The position numbers and the translations under genes were made by a program. This document shows, in pieces, positions 25,795-35,400 of a stretch of DNA of 44,884 bases (position 1 is the stretch's first letter; every line of letters begins with the position of its first letter). Origin of the DNA: an uncultured Pelagibacteraceae bacterium (lineage in GTDB: Bacteria; Pseudomonadota; Alphaproteobacteria; Pelagibacterales; Pelagibacteraceae); assembly GCA_902541315.1 (NCBI GenBank), contig CACBQF010000007.1, positions 1 to 44,884 of the forward strand. Direction: 5' to 3'. The notes under the pieces were generated by a model that was given only the letters and a program-made list of their open reading frames with translations, did no database searches and was not told the origin of the DNA.

Positions 25795-27108
25795 ATGTCA
25801 AGTGAAACTAAATATATAAACTCAGATTATAAAGATTTTTTTGAAAAAAGTTTATCTCAATCTGACCCAGATTTGTTCAAAGCCATTAATGATGAATTAG
25901 TTAGACAACAAAATCATATAGAACTTATTGCTTCTGAGAATATCGTTTCTCAAGCAGTGCTTGATGCACAAGGTTCAGTGCTAACAAACAAATATGCTGA
26001 AGGGTACCCAGGTAAAAGATATTACAACGGATGTGAACATGTAGACGTAGCTGAGAAATTAGCTTTAGAAAGAATTAAAAAACTTTTTAATTGCAAGTAT
26101 GCAAATGTACAACCACATTCTGGCGCCCAAGCAAATGGAGCGGTATTTTTAGCTCTTCTTAAACCTAACGATACATTTATGGGTATGAGCTTAAATTCTG
26201 GAGGTCATATTACTCATGGATTAAAAATTTCAATGTCTGGAAAGTGGTTTAATGCTATTAGTTATGATGTAGATAAAAAAACAGAGCTAATAGATTATGA
26301 GAATGTAGAGAGATTAGCCTTAGAACATAAACCTAAATTAATTATTGCTGGAGGAAGCGCATACTCTCGAGTAATTGATTTTAAAAGATTTCGTGAAATA
26401 GCAGATAAGGTCGGAGCATATTTGATGGTTGACATGGCTCATTTTTCTGGTCTTGTTGCAGGTAAGGGTTATCCAAACCCATGTGATTATGCACATGTTG
26501 TTACTTCAACTACACACAAAGTTTTTAGAAGTGCAAGAGGTGGTATAATTTTATCAAATGATCTTGATTTAGGAAAAAAGTTTGATACGGCAGTTTTTCC
26601 GGGATACCAAGGTGGACCATTAATGCACATAATTGCAGCAAAGGCTGCAGGCTTTTTCGAAGCACTAAAACCAGAATTTCAAGTTTATATAAAAAATGTT
26701 TTAGCTAATGCTAAAATGTTAGCCGAAACTTTGAAAAATAATGGATTTAAAATTTACTCTGGTGGCACAGATACCCATTTGATGTTAGTTGATCTTAGAC
26801 CATTCAATGTGAAGGGAAACGTTGCCTCTGAAAGTCTCTGTAGAGCAAACATAACTTGTAATAAAAATGGAATTCCATTTGATACTGAAAAACCAATGAT
26901 CACATCTGGCATTAGGCTTGGTTCTCAAGCGGCAACAACAAGAGGATTTGGTTTAAAAGAATTTGAAAAAGTTGGTAATTTAATAACTAAAGTAATAGAA
27001 GGTTTATCAAAAAACCCTGAGGATAATAGTAAAATTGAGGAAGAAGTTAGAAACGAAGTTATAGACTTATGTTCTCATTTCCCAATTTACAAAAATCTCA
27101 ATAGATGA
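25795..27108 (+). CDS. glyA: serine hydroxymethyltransferase
   Basis: PLP enzyme converting serine plus THF to glycine plus methylene-THF. It connects with the sarcosine oxidase products made from the sox operon. Key motifs are [52 protein letters not shown] and the PLP lysine K242 in [13 protein letters not shown]. That last motif differs from the usual THKT(L)xGPRGG. At 437 residues it is slightly long. A TATAGA ends 5 bases before the ATG but overlaps the rpiB stop, so it is only a weak promoter candidate. Confidence 0.97.
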   Translation: MSSETKYINSDYKDFFEKSLSQSDPDLFKAINDELVRQQNHIELIASENIVSQAVLDAQGSVLTNKYAEGYPGKRYYNGCEHVDVAEKLALERIKKLFNCKYANVQPHSGAQANGAVFLALLKPNDTFMGMSLNSGGHITHGLKISMSGKWFNAISYDVDKKTELIDYENVERLALEHKPKLIIAGGSAYSRVIDFKRFREIADKVGAYLMVDMAHFSGLVAGKGYPNPCDYAHVVTSTTHKVFRSARGGIILSNDLDLGKKFDTAVFPGYQGGPLMHIIAAKAAGFFEALKPEFQVYIKNVLANAKMLAETLKNNGFKIYSGGTDTHLMLVDLRPFNVKGNVASESLCRANITCNKNGIPFDTEKPMITSGIRLGSQAATTRGFGLKEFEKVGNLITKVIEGLSKNPEDNSKIEEEVRNEVIDLCSHFPIYKNLNR

Positions 27109-27563
27109 TCTGTCCTTGTGAAAAGAAAGGTGAGACTTCTGTAGTAGATTCTCGCCCAACTGAAGATGGAACAGCAATTCGGAGAAGAAGATTATGTGAG
27201 TGTGGTACTAGATTTACAACATTTGAGAGAATTCAACATCGTGAAATAATGGTGGTAAAAAAAAACGGACGAAAATCTTCATTCGATAGGGATAAATTAT
27301 CAAAATCAATTTACATAGCCCTTAAGAAAAGACCTTTAGACACTGAAACTATTGAGAAGTTTATTAGTAAAATTTCAAGATCTTTGGAGGAGTTAGGCCA
27401 AAATGAAATTTCTAGTAACACAATTGGAACTATGGTTATGGAAGGTTTGAAAGATCTTGACCCTGTTGCATATGTTAGATTTGCATCTGTTTACAGAAAT
27501 TTTAGAGAAGAAAAAGATTTTATACAATTTGTGGACAAGATAGATGTCTACAAAAAGAGATAA
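27105..27563 (+). CDS. nrdR: transcriptional repressor NrdR with altered zinc ribbon
   Basis: ATP-cone regulator of ribonucleotide reductase genes. [26 protein letters not shown] and the ATP cone from ~residue 46 ([16 protein letters not shown] through [13 protein letters not shown]) are standard. The zinc ribbon is not. The first pair is Cys3-Pro-Cys5 and the second is Cys31-Glu-Cys33, CxC in both cases, where family members have CxxC. I checked both codon by codon. At 152 residues it has normal length. It overlaps glyA by 4 and ribD by 20 bases, in the conserved glyA-nrdR-ribD order. Confidence 0.94.
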   Translation: MICPCEKKGETSVVDSRPTEDGTAIRRRRLCECGTRFTTFERIQHREIMVVKKNGRKSSFDRDKLSKSIYIALKKRPLDTETIEKFISKISRSLEELGQNEISSNTIGTMVMEGLKDLDPVAYVRFASVYRNFREEKDFIQFVDKIDVYKKR

Positions 27564-28647
27564 TTTTTCGTCAAAAGATAAGAAATATATGAAACTTGCT
27601 CTAGATTTAGCAAGGGCTAGAAGAGGTCTTACTGGTGACAATCCATCTGTTGGTTGTGTAATTGTAAAAAAAGATAAGATTATTTCTATTGGTCAAACTG
27701 GGTATGGGGGTAGACCTCATGCTGAACATAATGCAATTTTAAATTGTTTTGAAGATCCAAAAGGCTCTAAAATGTATATTACGCTAGAACCATGTAATCA
27801 TTATGGAAAAACCCCTCCTTGTACCAAGAATATAATTAAAAATAAAATTAGTGAAGTTTATTATTCAATTGATGACATTGACGTTAAGATGAAAGGTAAA
27901 AGTTATTCAATTTTAAAAAAGAATAACATTAATGTTAAAAAAGGCCTTTTAAAAAAAGAGTCACTAAATTTATATGAATCATATTACTTAAATAGAAAAA
28001 AGAAATTGCCTTATGTAATTGGAAAAATTGCATTATCAAAAAATAAGATTATTTATAGTGATGTATCGAAAAAAATTACTAACGAAATATCAGATAAATT
28101 AACTCATTATTTAAGACTAAAATGTGATGGTATAATGGTTACCAGCGAAACACTAAATATCGATAATCCAAAACTTAGTTGTAGGTTAGAAGGATATGCA
28201 CAGCACTCTCCAAAAAGAATTATTTTAGATAAAAATTTGAAAATTGATTTAAAAAGTTATGTCGTAAAGTCTATAAAAAATGGAAACACTATTATCTTCT
28301 ATAACTCAAATAATAAAATAAAAAAAAATTTTCTAACAAAAAAAGGAGCTTTTTTAATAAATCAACCTATTCAAAAACATAGAAATTTTGATTTAAAAAA
28401 AATTCTTAAAAAATTATATCTGGTGGGAATTAAAAATCTTCTAGTAGAGGGTGGTGATAAATTAACAAAAAGTTTTCTTCAAAAAAGAATGTTTAATGAA
28501 TTTTATATGTTTAAAAGTTCAAAAAATTTATTAAAAGAAAATAAATATGTAAACTTTACATCTTCTTATATCTTAAATACAAAATATGATAGATATAAAA
28601 CAAATTTTAAATTAGGTACTGATAAGATAACGATTTATAAAAGATAA
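27544..28647 (+). CDS. ribD: bifunctional riboflavin deaminase/reductase
   Basis: Performs the second and third steps of riboflavin synthesis. The N-terminal deaminase (~15-150) has the zinc motif PHAEHNAIL and [12 protein letters not shown]. The C-terminal reductase (~155-367) has [27 protein letters not shown] and LLVEGGDKL. At 367 residues it is complete. The assigned ATG overlaps nrdR by 20 bases; a later ATG at 27589 would still precede all conserved motifs. It heads the rib cluster ribD-ribE-ribB-ribH. Confidence 0.95.
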   Translation: MSTKRDNFSSKDKKYMKLALDLARARRGLTGDNPSVGCVIVKKDKIISIGQTGYGGRPHAEHNAILNCFEDPKGSKMYITLEPCNHYGKTPPCTKNIIKNKISEVYYSIDDIDVKMKGKSYSILKKNNINVKKGLLKKESLNLYESYYLNRKKKLPYVIGKIALSKNKIIYSDVSKKITNEISDKLTHYLRLKCDGIMVTSETLNIDNPKLSCRLEGYAQHSPKRIILDKNLKIDLKSYVVKSIKNGNTIIFYNSNNKIKKNFLTKKGAFLINQPIQKHRNFDLKKILKKLYLVGIKNLLVEGGDKLTKSFLQKRMFNEFYMFKSSKNLLKENKYVNFTSSYILNTKYDRYKTNFKLGTDKITIYKR

Positions 28648-28648
28648 C

Positions 28649-29242
28649 ATGTTTAACGGAATTATATTCAACAAAGGTTCAATTTCTAAGATTTTTAAAA
28701 GACCCAAAGGTATTAATATATTTATAAAATCAGATCTAAAATTGAGTATGAAGGATATAGGTGTTTCTGTAGCCTGTGATGGGGTTTGCCTTACTCTTAT
28801 ATCAATTAAAAATAAGATTATGGAGTTCTATCTTTCAAATGAAACAATTAATCGTTCTAAATTTAATAATATTAAACTAAACGATAGTATTAATCTAGAA
28901 CTTCCTCTTAAATATGGTCAGAAAATTTCGGGCCATATTTGTCAGGGACACGTTGATACTATTGGAAAAATATTGAGTATAAAAAAAATTGATAAATCTT
29001 ACTTATTTGATTTTCAAATTATTAAAAAAGAGAGAAAAAATATTATTGAAAAAGGCTCGATTAGTATAAATGGTATTTCTCTAACAATTTCAAAGGTAAC
29101 AAGTAAAGGTTTTCAAATATGGATTATTCCTCATACATATAAATTAACAAATTTATCATCTCTTAAAAAAGGAAGTTTAGTTAATGTTGAGATAGATATT
29201 CTCTCAAAATACGTTAGGAATTATTTTTATGAAAAAAAATAA
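28649..29242 (+). CDS. ribE: riboflavin synthase (alpha chain)
   Basis: Dismutates two 6,7-dimethyl-8-ribityllumazine molecules to riboflavin. Two lumazine-binding half-repeats are visible: the first opens with MFNGIIFNKGSI and has ACDGVCLTLI; the second has GHICQGHVDTIGKI and SISINGISLTIS. At 197 residues it has normal size. One base separates it from ribD, and its end overlaps ribB by 14 bases. Confidence 0.95.
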   Translation: MFNGIIFNKGSISKIFKRPKGINIFIKSDLKLSMKDIGVSVACDGVCLTLISIKNKIMEFYLSNETINRSKFNNIKLNDSINLELPLKYGQKISGHICQGHVDTIGKILSIKKIDKSYLFDFQIIKKERKNIIEKGSISINGISLTISKVTSKGFQIWIIPHTYKLTNLSSLKKGSLVNVEIDILSKYVRNYFYEKK

Positions 29243-30332
29243 TTATTCATCAATAGAAACCATAATAAACGTTGCAAAAAGAGGAGGTATGTACATCCTA
29301 GTCGATGATGAAAAAAGAGAAAATGAAGGTGATTTGGTTATGTCAACTTCTGATACTAATGCTAGGAACATTAATTTTATGGCTAAATATGGAAGAGGCT
29401 TAATCTGTTTAGCATTAGACAGTCTTCAAGCTAAAAGACTAAATTTATCTTTAATGTCACCTGTAAATCAATCTAGAAATCAAACAGCATTTACAGTTTC
29501 AATTGAAGCTAAAAAAGGAATTACCACTGGTATTTCTGCAAAGGATAGGGCTAGAACTATTAAGATTGCATCAAAAAAAAATGTAAGTAAAAAAGACATT
29601 GTATCACCAGGCCATGTATTTCCAATTATTGCTCAAGATGGTGGTGTTCTTGTTAGGGCTGGCCACACTGAGGCTTCAGTTGATATCTCAAAACTAGCTA
29701 GAAAAAATAACTCAGCAGTTATTTGTGAAATAATGAATGAGGACGGAACTATGGCTAAGGGTAAAAAACTTATAAATTTTGCACAAAAACATAAACTTAA
29801 GATAGGAAAAATTGAGGATCTTATTTCTTATCGTTTAAAAAAAGAAAAATTAGTGAAACTAAAAAAAACATCCGAAATTCAGATTAAAAAACAAAAATAT
29901 AAGATTAAAATATATGAAAATTTACTAGATGGATCTGAACATTTTGCACTTATCAAAGGTACTCTAAAAAAATCTATTATTCCACGAGTTAGAGTTATTT
30001 CATCAAATGTTGTTTATAATTATTTAATAAGTCAAAAATTACCCAATTCATTTGATAAAACTATAGATTATTTTAAAAAATATACTAATTGTGTATTAAT
30101 TTTTATTAAAGATACTAACTTAAAATCTGTTACACAAACATTAAAAAGTTTTAAAAATAAAGATTTAAAAAGAGATAAAGGAAAAGATAATCTTATAAGA
30201 AACTATGGTATAGGTGCCCAAATCATTAAAGACTTAAGAATTAATAAAATGATATTAATAACCAAAACACCAAAAAAAGTTATTGGACTTGAGGGATTTA
30301 ATATCAAAATTACTAAACAAGAATTGATTTAA
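29229..30332 (+). CDS. ribB: DHBP synthase fused to an inactive GTP cyclohydrolase II-like domain
   Basis: Makes 3,4-dihydroxy-2-butanone 4-phosphate from ribulose 5-phosphate for riboflavin. The N-terminal DHBP domain (~8-205) is intact, with DDEKRENEGD at 26-35 and AGHTEASVDISKLA. The C-terminal ~150 residues sit where RibBA has GTP cyclohydrolase II, but the zinc-binding cysteine motif (normally SECLTGDVFGSLRCDCG-like) is replaced by RVRVISSNVVYNYL. A GIGAQIIKDL remnant near the end keeps the fold recognisable. I infer that cyclohydrolase activity is lost, as in RibB-X hybrids known in other bacteria. A separate ribA is therefore needed. Confidence 0.92.
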   Translation: MKKNNYSSIETIINVAKRGGMYILVDDEKRENEGDLVMSTSDTNARNINFMAKYGRGLICLALDSLQAKRLNLSLMSPVNQSRNQTAFTVSIEAKKGITTGISAKDRARTIKIASKKNVSKKDIVSPGHVFPIIAQDGGVLVRAGHTEASVDISKLARKNNSAVICEIMNEDGTMAKGKKLINFAQKHKLKIGKIEDLISYRLKKEKLVKLKKTSEIQIKKQKYKIKIYENLLDGSEHFALIKGTLKKSIIPRVRVISSNVVYNYLISQKLPNSFDKTIDYFKKYTNCVLIFIKDTNLKSVTQTLKSFKNKDLKRDKGKDNLIRNYGIGAQIIKDLRINKMILITKTPKKVIGLEGFNIKITKQELI

Positions 30333-30721
30333 TGAAAAAAAAAATTTTAATTATTGTAGCTGATTATTATAAAGAAATTTCTTTAGGCTTATTGAACAGT
30401 GCAAAAAAAAATCTTCCGAGATCTTTTGAAATAGAGACAATAAAAGTTCCTGGCGTTTTTGAAATACCAATTACTATATCGAAATATCTAAAAAAATTTG
30501 ACGCTTTCATTGCACTTGGATGTGTCATTAAAGGAAAAACCCCACATTTTGATTTCATATCTCAATCTTCAACTAATGCTATTATGGATCTAGCGATAAA
30601 CTCAAAAAAACCTATAGGTAATGGAATACTTACTTGTTTAAATATTAATCAAGCAAAAGTCAGAAAAAAAAAAGGTGCTGAGGCAGCAAAAGCTATTGTT
30701 TCAGTTCTATCTCAAAAATGA
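30332..30721 (+). CDS. ribH: 6,7-dimethyl-8-ribityllumazine synthase
   Basis: Condenses the ribB product with the ribD product to give the lumazine precursor of riboflavin. Motifs are VPGVFEIPITI, ALGCVIKGKTPHFDFIS (catalytic His) and PIGNGILTCLN. At 129 residues it is shorter than the common ~155, mostly at the N terminus, where it begins directly with the first beta strand (KKKILIIVADYY). One-base overlap with ribB and 4-base overlap with nusB. Confidence 0.94.
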   Translation: MKKKILIIVADYYKEISLGLLNSAKKNLPRSFEIETIKVPGVFEIPITISKYLKKFDAFIALGCVIKGKTPHFDFISQSSTNAIMDLAINSKKPIGNGILTCLNINQAKVRKKKGAEAAKAIVSVLSQK

Positions 30722-31122
30722 GACTAAAATACAGTGCAAAAAATAATCCAAGAGTAATTATTATTCAAAAATTATATAGCGTTTTGTATAATAATGATAA
30801 TAAAATTGAATTTCCAAAACATAGGTTTAAAAAATTTATTAAAGACATTGTTCTTGGTACAATAGAACGTAATGAGATCATTATAGAAGAGTTAGACAAG
30901 AATCTTGGTGTAGATTTTAATCTATTTAAACTAGACAAAACATTTCAAATTATTTTAAAATCAGCAACATATGAAATTTTGTACAAACCTAATGTATCAA
31001 TAAAGATAATAATTAAAGAGTATCTTAATGCATCTAATTTTTTTTTAGATAATTCTCAAATTAAATACCTTAATGCATTATTAGATAATGTGGCTAAGAG
31101 ATTAAGATATTCAAATGCTTGA
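30718..31122 (+). CDS. nusB: transcription antitermination factor NusB
   Basis: Binds boxA with NusE in rRNA antitermination. All-helical protein of 134 residues. Supporting segments are PRVIIIQKLYSVLYN, the central helices with FIKDIVLGTIERNEIIIEELD, and the conserved C-terminal LKSATYEILYKP with IIIKEYLNAS and YLNALLDNVAKRLR. Its position after ribH and before thiL is the usual one. It overlaps thiL by 8 bases. Confidence 0.93.
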   Translation: MRLKYSAKNNPRVIIIQKLYSVLYNNDNKIEFPKHRFKKFIKDIVLGTIERNEIIIEELDKNLGVDFNLFKLDKTFQIILKSATYEILYKPNVSIKIIIKEYLNASNFFLDNSQIKYLNALLDNVAKRLRYSNA

Positions 31123-32074
31123 ATTTGATCTAATTAAAAAATATTTGTCCAAATTATCTTTTAATAATAAAAATTCATTAAATTTAAATGATGACGTTTT
31201 TTTTGATAGGTCAAAAAAATTAGTTGTTTCTGTTGATACTTATATTAATAAATCTCATTTTTTTGATTTCAAGAGGCCTAATTTAGTTATTAAAAAGATT
31301 CTCAGATCATCAATTTCTGATTTAATTTGTAAAGGTGTTAAGCCAAAATATTATTTTATTTCAGGCTCAGGAAATAAAAAGACATTTACCAAATTGAATT
31401 TAAAAAAGATTTCCCTTTCACTTAAACAGGAACAAAAAAAGTTTTCTATTTATTTGTCTGGTGGTGATACAGTTTTTTCTAATAAATTAAGTTTTACAAT
31501 TATTTCTGTTGGTTTTTCAAATAATATTATATTTAGAAACAATGCAAAATTAAACGATGATATTTATGTATCAGGTAATTTGGGAGATAGTTATGCAGGT
31601 TTAAAGATTTTAAAAAAAGATATTTCATTAAACAAACATTTGAGTAAATATTTTATTATGAAATATTATCTTCCAGAATTGCATATAAATTTGGCAAAAA
31701 AATTACTCAATTTTGCTAATACATCTATAGATATTTCCGATGGTCTTTTTGCTGATTTAGATAAATTAATTAATAAACAGAAACTTTCTTACAAAATATA
31801 CTTGTCTGATGTTCCAATATCAAAAAAACTAAAAAAAATGATCTTATTAAAAAAACTGAAAAAAGCTGACTTCATATCAAGAGGTGATGATTATCAAATA
31901 TTATTTACTGCATCAAAAAATAAAGCTAGAATCATTAAAAGGACGTTTAAATCCTTAGGTGTAAAAATTTCAAAAATTGGAAAAATCTGCTCAAGTAATC
32001 AAAAATCACAAATTATTGATGAAAAAGGGAATAAAACTACGATAAAAAATAAAGGCTATTTACATAAATTTTAG
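31115..32074 (+). CDS. thiL: thiamine-monophosphate kinase
   Basis: Phosphorylates thiamine monophosphate to the active cofactor TPP. It belongs to the PurM/ThiL ATP-binding fold: LNDDVFF near the N terminus (family GDDAA), VSVDTYINKSHF, SGGDTVFSNKLSFTII and IDISDGLFADLDKL. At 319 residues it has normal length. The sequence is Lys/Ile-rich and divergent but all metal- and ATP-binding aspartate blocks are present. It is the last gene of the rib-nusB cluster; hppA follows after an 80-base gap with its own -10 box. Confidence 0.92.
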   Translation: MLEFDLIKKYLSKLSFNNKNSLNLNDDVFFDRSKKLVVSVDTYINKSHFFDFKRPNLVIKKILRSSISDLICKGVKPKYYFISGSGNKKTFTKLNLKKISLSLKQEQKKFSIYLSGGDTVFSNKLSFTIISVGFSNNIIFRNNAKLNDDIYVSGNLGDSYAGLKILKKDISLNKHLSKYFIMKYYLPELHINLAKKLLNFANTSIDISDGLFADLDKLINKQKLSYKIYLSDVPISKKLKKMILLKKLKKADFISRGDDYQILFTASKNKARIIKRTFKSLGVKISKIGKICSSNQKSQIIDEKGNKTTIKNKGYLHKF

Positions 32075-32120
32075 AAGTTATTTATTGCCTTTTATATCTT
32101 TTTTTGTATTGTGCGCCTTT

Positions 32121-32126
32121 TATAAT
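32121..32126 (+). promoter_or_regulatory. predicted -10 box of hppA
   Basis: A perfect TATAAT in the 80-base gap before hppA. Transcription would begin near 32133, giving a leader of about 22 bases. No convincing -35 lies at 17 bases and there is no Shine-Dalgarno sequence before the ATG at 32155. Confidence 0.35.
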
Positions 32127-32154
32127 TAACATTAAAAACTTAATTTAGATTTAA

Positions 32155-34260
32155 ATGAATTCAACTATAGAGACTATTCTTTTATACACAATCGGCGCAG
32201 GATTATTATCAATCATCTATGGATATCTAACAGGAAAAAATATTTTAAACTCTAGTGCAGGAAATTCGAAAATGCAAGATATTGCATCTGCTATTCAGAT
32301 CGGTGCAAAAGCTTATCTTGCAAGACAGTATAAGACAATTTCAATTGTTGGTGTCGTAGTATTAGTTATTGTAAGTTTTGCTTTTAGTATACTTGTTGGA
32401 TTAGGTTATCTAATCGGTGCAACATTATCTGGAATAGCCGGATACGTTGGAATGTTAGTTTCTGTTCAAGCAAATGTTAGAACAGCAGAAGCATCAAGAA
32501 ATGGACTAGCTAACGGTTTATCTGTAGCTTTTAAATCTGGTGCGGTAACAGGTATGCTTGTTGCCGGTTTAGCCTTATTATCAATTGCTGTTTATTACTA
32601 TTTATTATTAAAGTTTAATGTTGAAGAGAGAGAAATTGTTAATGCTCTTGTTGCACTTGGTTTTGGTGCTTCGTTAATATCTATTTTTGCAAGATTAGGT
32701 GGAGGAATTTTTACAAAAGGTGCAGATGTAGGTGCTGATCTAGTTGGTAAAGTAGAGGCTGGAATACCAGAAGATGATCCAAGGAATCCTGCTGTGATAG
32801 CCGACAATGTTGGTGATAATGTTGGTGATTGTGCAGGAATGGCAGCTGATTTATTTGAAACCTATGCTGTAACAATAGTTGCCACAATGGTTTTATCATC
32901 AATATTTTTTCCTGGTGATTTATCTATGATGATTTATCCTTTAACAATAGGTGGAGCATGTATAATAACATCAATAATTGGTACTTTTTTTGTAAAACTT
33001 GGAAAAAGTAAAAATGTTATGGGAGCTTTATACAAGGGGTTTGTTGTTTCTGCTCTAACCTCTTTAATAATTTTATATCCAGTTACTGACTTTGTTTTGG
33101 GTTTAGAAAATTCCTACGATTTAAATAATAAATCTTTTACTGGTATAAGTTTATATTATTGTGGAGTGATTGGATTAATTATTACTGGGTTATTAATCTG
33201 GGTAACTGAATATTATACAGGAACAAATTACAGGCCGGTAAGAAGTGTTGCAAATTCGTCAACAACAGGACATGGCACTAATGTAATTCAAGGTTTGGCT
33301 ATTTCATTGGAGGCGACCGCTATCCCAGCACTAATAATAGTTGCAGGTATTTTACTTACAAATCATATCGCTGGTCTATATGGGATAGCTATAGCAGTAA
33401 CAACAATGTTAGCTTTAGCTGGTATGGTTGTGGCTTTAGATGCTTATGGACCTGTTACTGATAACGCAGGTGGTATCGCAGAAATGTCTAAGTTACCAAA
33501 CAATGTTAGGAAAACAACAGATGCATTGGATGCCGTTGGAAATACTACTAAAGCGGTAACAAAAGGTTATGCCATAGGTTCAGCTGGGTTAGGCGCTTTG
33601 GTTCTTTTTGCAGCTTATACAGAAGATATTAAACATTTTTCTAAAGAGATCGGATCAAATTTAGAAGGTATTGTAGTAACATTTGATCTATCTAATCCAT
33701 ATGTAGTCGTCGGTTTATTAATAGGAGGAATGCTTCCATACCTGTTTGGCTCTATGGGTATGCAAGCTGTTGGTAGAGCAGGTGGAGCTGTTGTTATTGA
33801 AGTTAGAAGACAATTTAAAAAATATCCTGGGATTATGAAAAGAAAACAAAAACCTGACTATGCTAAATTAGTTGATTTACTAACGGTGGCTGCAATTAAA
33901 GAGATGATAATTCCATCTTTGCTTCCTGTGCTTTCACCAATAGTTTTATACTTCATAATATTCGCGATCGGGGGTCAAGTGGCTGCTCTGGCTTCAGTTG
34001 GTGCAATGCTGTTAGGTGTAATAATCACTGGTTTATTTGTTGCCGTTTCGATGACAGCAGGAGGTGGAGCTTGGGATAATGCAAAAAAATATATCGAGGA
34101 TGGTAACCATGGCGGAAAAGGATCTGAGGCACACAAAGCTGCAGTAACTGGAGATACAGTAGGAGACCCTTATAAAGATACCGCAGGACCAGCTGTAAAT
34201 CCTATGATTAAGATAACAAATATTGTTGCTTTACTTTTATTAGCAGTTATCGCTGGTTAA
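32155..34260 (+). CDS. hppA: membrane H+-translocating pyrophosphatase (K+-independent type)
   Basis: Integral membrane pump that couples hydrolysis of pyrophosphate to proton export, saving energy from biosynthetic PPi. About 15-16 membrane segments lie in 701 residues. The substrate loop has [19 protein letters not shown] and [19 protein letters not shown], and the C-terminal loop has [21 protein letters not shown]. The Lys in GNTTKA (residue 466) is the established mark of K+-independent enzymes. Its last 14 bases overlap the convergent bamE. Confidence 0.97.
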   Translation: MNSTIETILLYTIGAGLLSIIYGYLTGKNILNSSAGNSKMQDIASAIQIGAKAYLARQYKTISIVGVVVLVIVSFAFSILVGLGYLIGATLSGIAGYVGMLVSVQANVRTAEASRNGLANGLSVAFKSGAVTGMLVAGLALLSIAVYYYLLLKFNVEEREIVNALVALGFGASLISIFARLGGGIFTKGADVGADLVGKVEAGIPEDDPRNPAVIADNVGDNVGDCAGMAADLFETYAVTIVATMVLSSIFFPGDLSMMIYPLTIGGACIITSIIGTFFVKLGKSKNVMGALYKGFVVSALTSLIILYPVTDFVLGLENSYDLNNKSFTGISLYYCGVIGLIITGLLIWVTEYYTGTNYRPVRSVANSSTTGHGTNVIQGLAISLEATAIPALIIVAGILLTNHIAGLYGIAIAVTTMLALAGMVVALDAYGPVTDNAGGIAEMSKLPNNVRKTTDALDAVGNTTKAVTKGYAIGSAGLGALVLFAAYTEDIKHFSKEIGSNLEGIVVTFDLSNPYVVVGLLIGGMLPYLFGSMGMQAVGRAGGAVVIEVRRQFKKYPGIMKRKQKPDYAKLVDLLTVAAIKEMIIPSLLPVLSPIVLYFIIFAIGGQVAALASVGAMLLGVIITGLFVAVSMTAGGGAWDNAKKYIEDGNHGGKGSEAHKAAVTGDTVGDPYKDTAGPAVNPMIKITNIVALLLLAVIAG

Positions 34261-34732
34261 TTTCTTCTCTTTTCTTAGCTCTTACGCCGAGAGGGTCGTT
34301 AATTTTTTGTCTTAAGCTAGACATAAAGTCATAAATGAAAGAGTTTTTTGTTATATTTCCCTCCGTAGTTTTTTTTACAATATCTATTTTTTTCATATCA
34401 TTTACGTTGTAAAAATCTTTTTTCTTTAGCAATCCATAATTATCAATTTCAAGAATTAATACGTCATTTTTATAAATTTTCATTTTACCCAAATTTTTAA
34501 ATTGAGATTGAGTTTGTTTCCTCTCAATATATATCCACACATCATTATTAAATTTACTTTGTGTAGAAGGTTTTCCTAGTATTTCAATAATTTCGTTTTT
34601 ATTTGTCTTATTTATGATTAGATTTTTTTGTTTTTTTTCAAGAAAAGATACACCATGGTGTCTTACAACTTTTTCGAAAGAGCAATTAGTTACTATTAAT
34701 GATAAGATAAATAGATATAATATGTTTCTCAT
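34247..34732 (-). CDS. bamE: outer-membrane assembly lipoprotein BamE
   Basis: Lipoprotein of the BAM complex, which folds beta-barrel proteins into the outer membrane. A signal segment of 16 residues ends VTN before Cys17, a lipobox with an unusual Asn at -1. The SmpA/OmlA domain follows with [28 protein letters not shown] and [11 protein letters not shown]. At 161 residues it has normal alphaproteobacterial size. Its ATG overlaps the ATG of the divergent chaperone gene, so its promoter must lie inside that gene. The 3' end overlaps hppA by 14 bases. Confidence 0.9.
   Translation of the reverse strand: MRNILYLFILSLIVTNCSFEKVVRHHGVSFLEKKQKNLIINKTNKNEIIEILGKPSTQSKFNNDVWIYIERKQTQSQFKNLGKMKIYKNDVLILEIDNYGLLKKKDFYNVNDMKKIDIVKKTTEGNITKNSFIYDFMSSLRQKINDPLGVRAKKREEINQR
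34716..34721 (+). promoter_or_regulatory. predicted -10 box of the cyt bc1 chaperone gene, inside bamE
   Basis: A perfect TATAAT with 9 bases between it and ATG 34731. An alternative in-frame ATG at 34722 abuts the box and could not be on a transcript made from it, which favours 34731 as the start. The element lies within the first codons of bamE on the other strand. Confidence 0.35.
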
Positions 34733-35198
34733 GAGTAAAAATTACATTAATATTTATAATAATCTTATTAATTACACCAGAAATAAAGATTTATATAGAT
34801 CATTAAATAGAAATGACAATTTTTCTGACAGATTAACACTTTTTTTATTACATTTTGCTTTTTTTTTAAAAAATTTTAAAAATGAGGAGAATAAAGAGGT
34901 TCTTCAGGAAATATATGATTTCAATTTCCGACAATTAGAATTGAGTATAAGAGAAATTGGTTACGGTGATCAGTCAATTAACAAAAAGATGAAGGTATAT
35001 ATAAATTTATTTCATTCTATGGTAAGCGAAGTTCATTTTTGGGATAATTTAGATAAAACCAAGAAAATTGAAAAGCTATCATTATTTTTGGAGGATTTTA
35101 CAAATATTGATAAATTAGTTGATTATTTTGAGGATTTTAAGCTTAAAATATCAAAAAAAAATTTGAATTATCTATTAAAAGGTGTAAGTAACCTTTAA
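34731..35198 (+). CDS. ubiquinol-cytochrome c chaperone (Cbp3-like)
   Basis: Assembly factor for the cytochrome bc1 complex. The family core is present: [14 protein letters not shown], then [23 protein letters not shown], which is the diagnostic REiGxGD...KKMK motif, and MVSEVHFW. I start at ATG 34731 (155 residues); the frame is open further upstream inside bamE but that part has no homology. The bamE / chaperone divergent pair is conserved in alphaproteobacteria. The DUF177 gene that often follows is absent and rpmF comes next after 2 bases. Confidence 0.85.
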   Translation: MSKNYINIYNNLINYTRNKDLYRSLNRNDNFSDRLTLFLLHFAFFLKNFKNEENKEVLQEIYDFNFRQLELSIREIGYGDQSINKKMKVYINLFHSMVSEVHFWDNLDKTKKIEKLSLFLEDFTNIDKLVDYFEDFKLKISKKNLNYLLKGVSNL

Positions 35199-35200
35199 TT

Positions 35201-35383
35201 ATGGCTGTACCAAAGAGAAAACAAACACCATCTAGAACTGGTATGAGAAGATCTCAGAATATGAAATTTTCATCAAAAAACGTTATTGAAGATAAGAAAA
35301 CTGGTGAGTACAGATTATCACATCATTTAGATTTAAAAACAGGTATGTATAAGGGAAGACAAGTTTTAGACCCTAAAGAATAA
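35201..35383 (+). CDS. rpmF: ribosomal protein bL32
   Basis: Large-subunit ribosomal protein of 60 residues. The N terminus [20 protein letters not shown] is characteristic. It has no cysteines, so it is the zinc-free form usual in alphaproteobacteria. It sits in the conserved rpmF-plsX order, with 17 bases before plsX. Confidence 0.96.
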   Translation: MAVPKRKQTPSRTGMRRSQNMKFSSKNVIEDKKTGEYRLSHHLDLKTGMYKGRQVLDPKE

Positions 35384-35400
35384 TTTTTTAAGATTTTAAG

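Noticed and set aside
25780..25800. Glycine riboswitch before glyA
   Set aside because: Only 6 bases separate rpiB and glyA, which leaves no space for an aptamer.
27540..29230. FMN riboswitch controlling the rib cluster, or TPP riboswitch before thiL
   Set aside because: ribD starts inside nrdR and thiL inside nusB. No leader exists and no aptamer-like conserved sequence is seen.
12338..32115. Recurrent ATTGTGC(G) in three intergenic regions (12338, 24697, 32108)
   Set aside because: The shared part is only 7-8 bases, its distance to the promoters differs, and one copy overlaps the soxB start codon. Too little to call a regulator site.
34614..34730. N-terminal extension of the cyt bc1 chaperone across bamE
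   Set aside because: The residues are antisense to the BamE signal and early domain, and a TATAAT sits just before the ATG at 34731.
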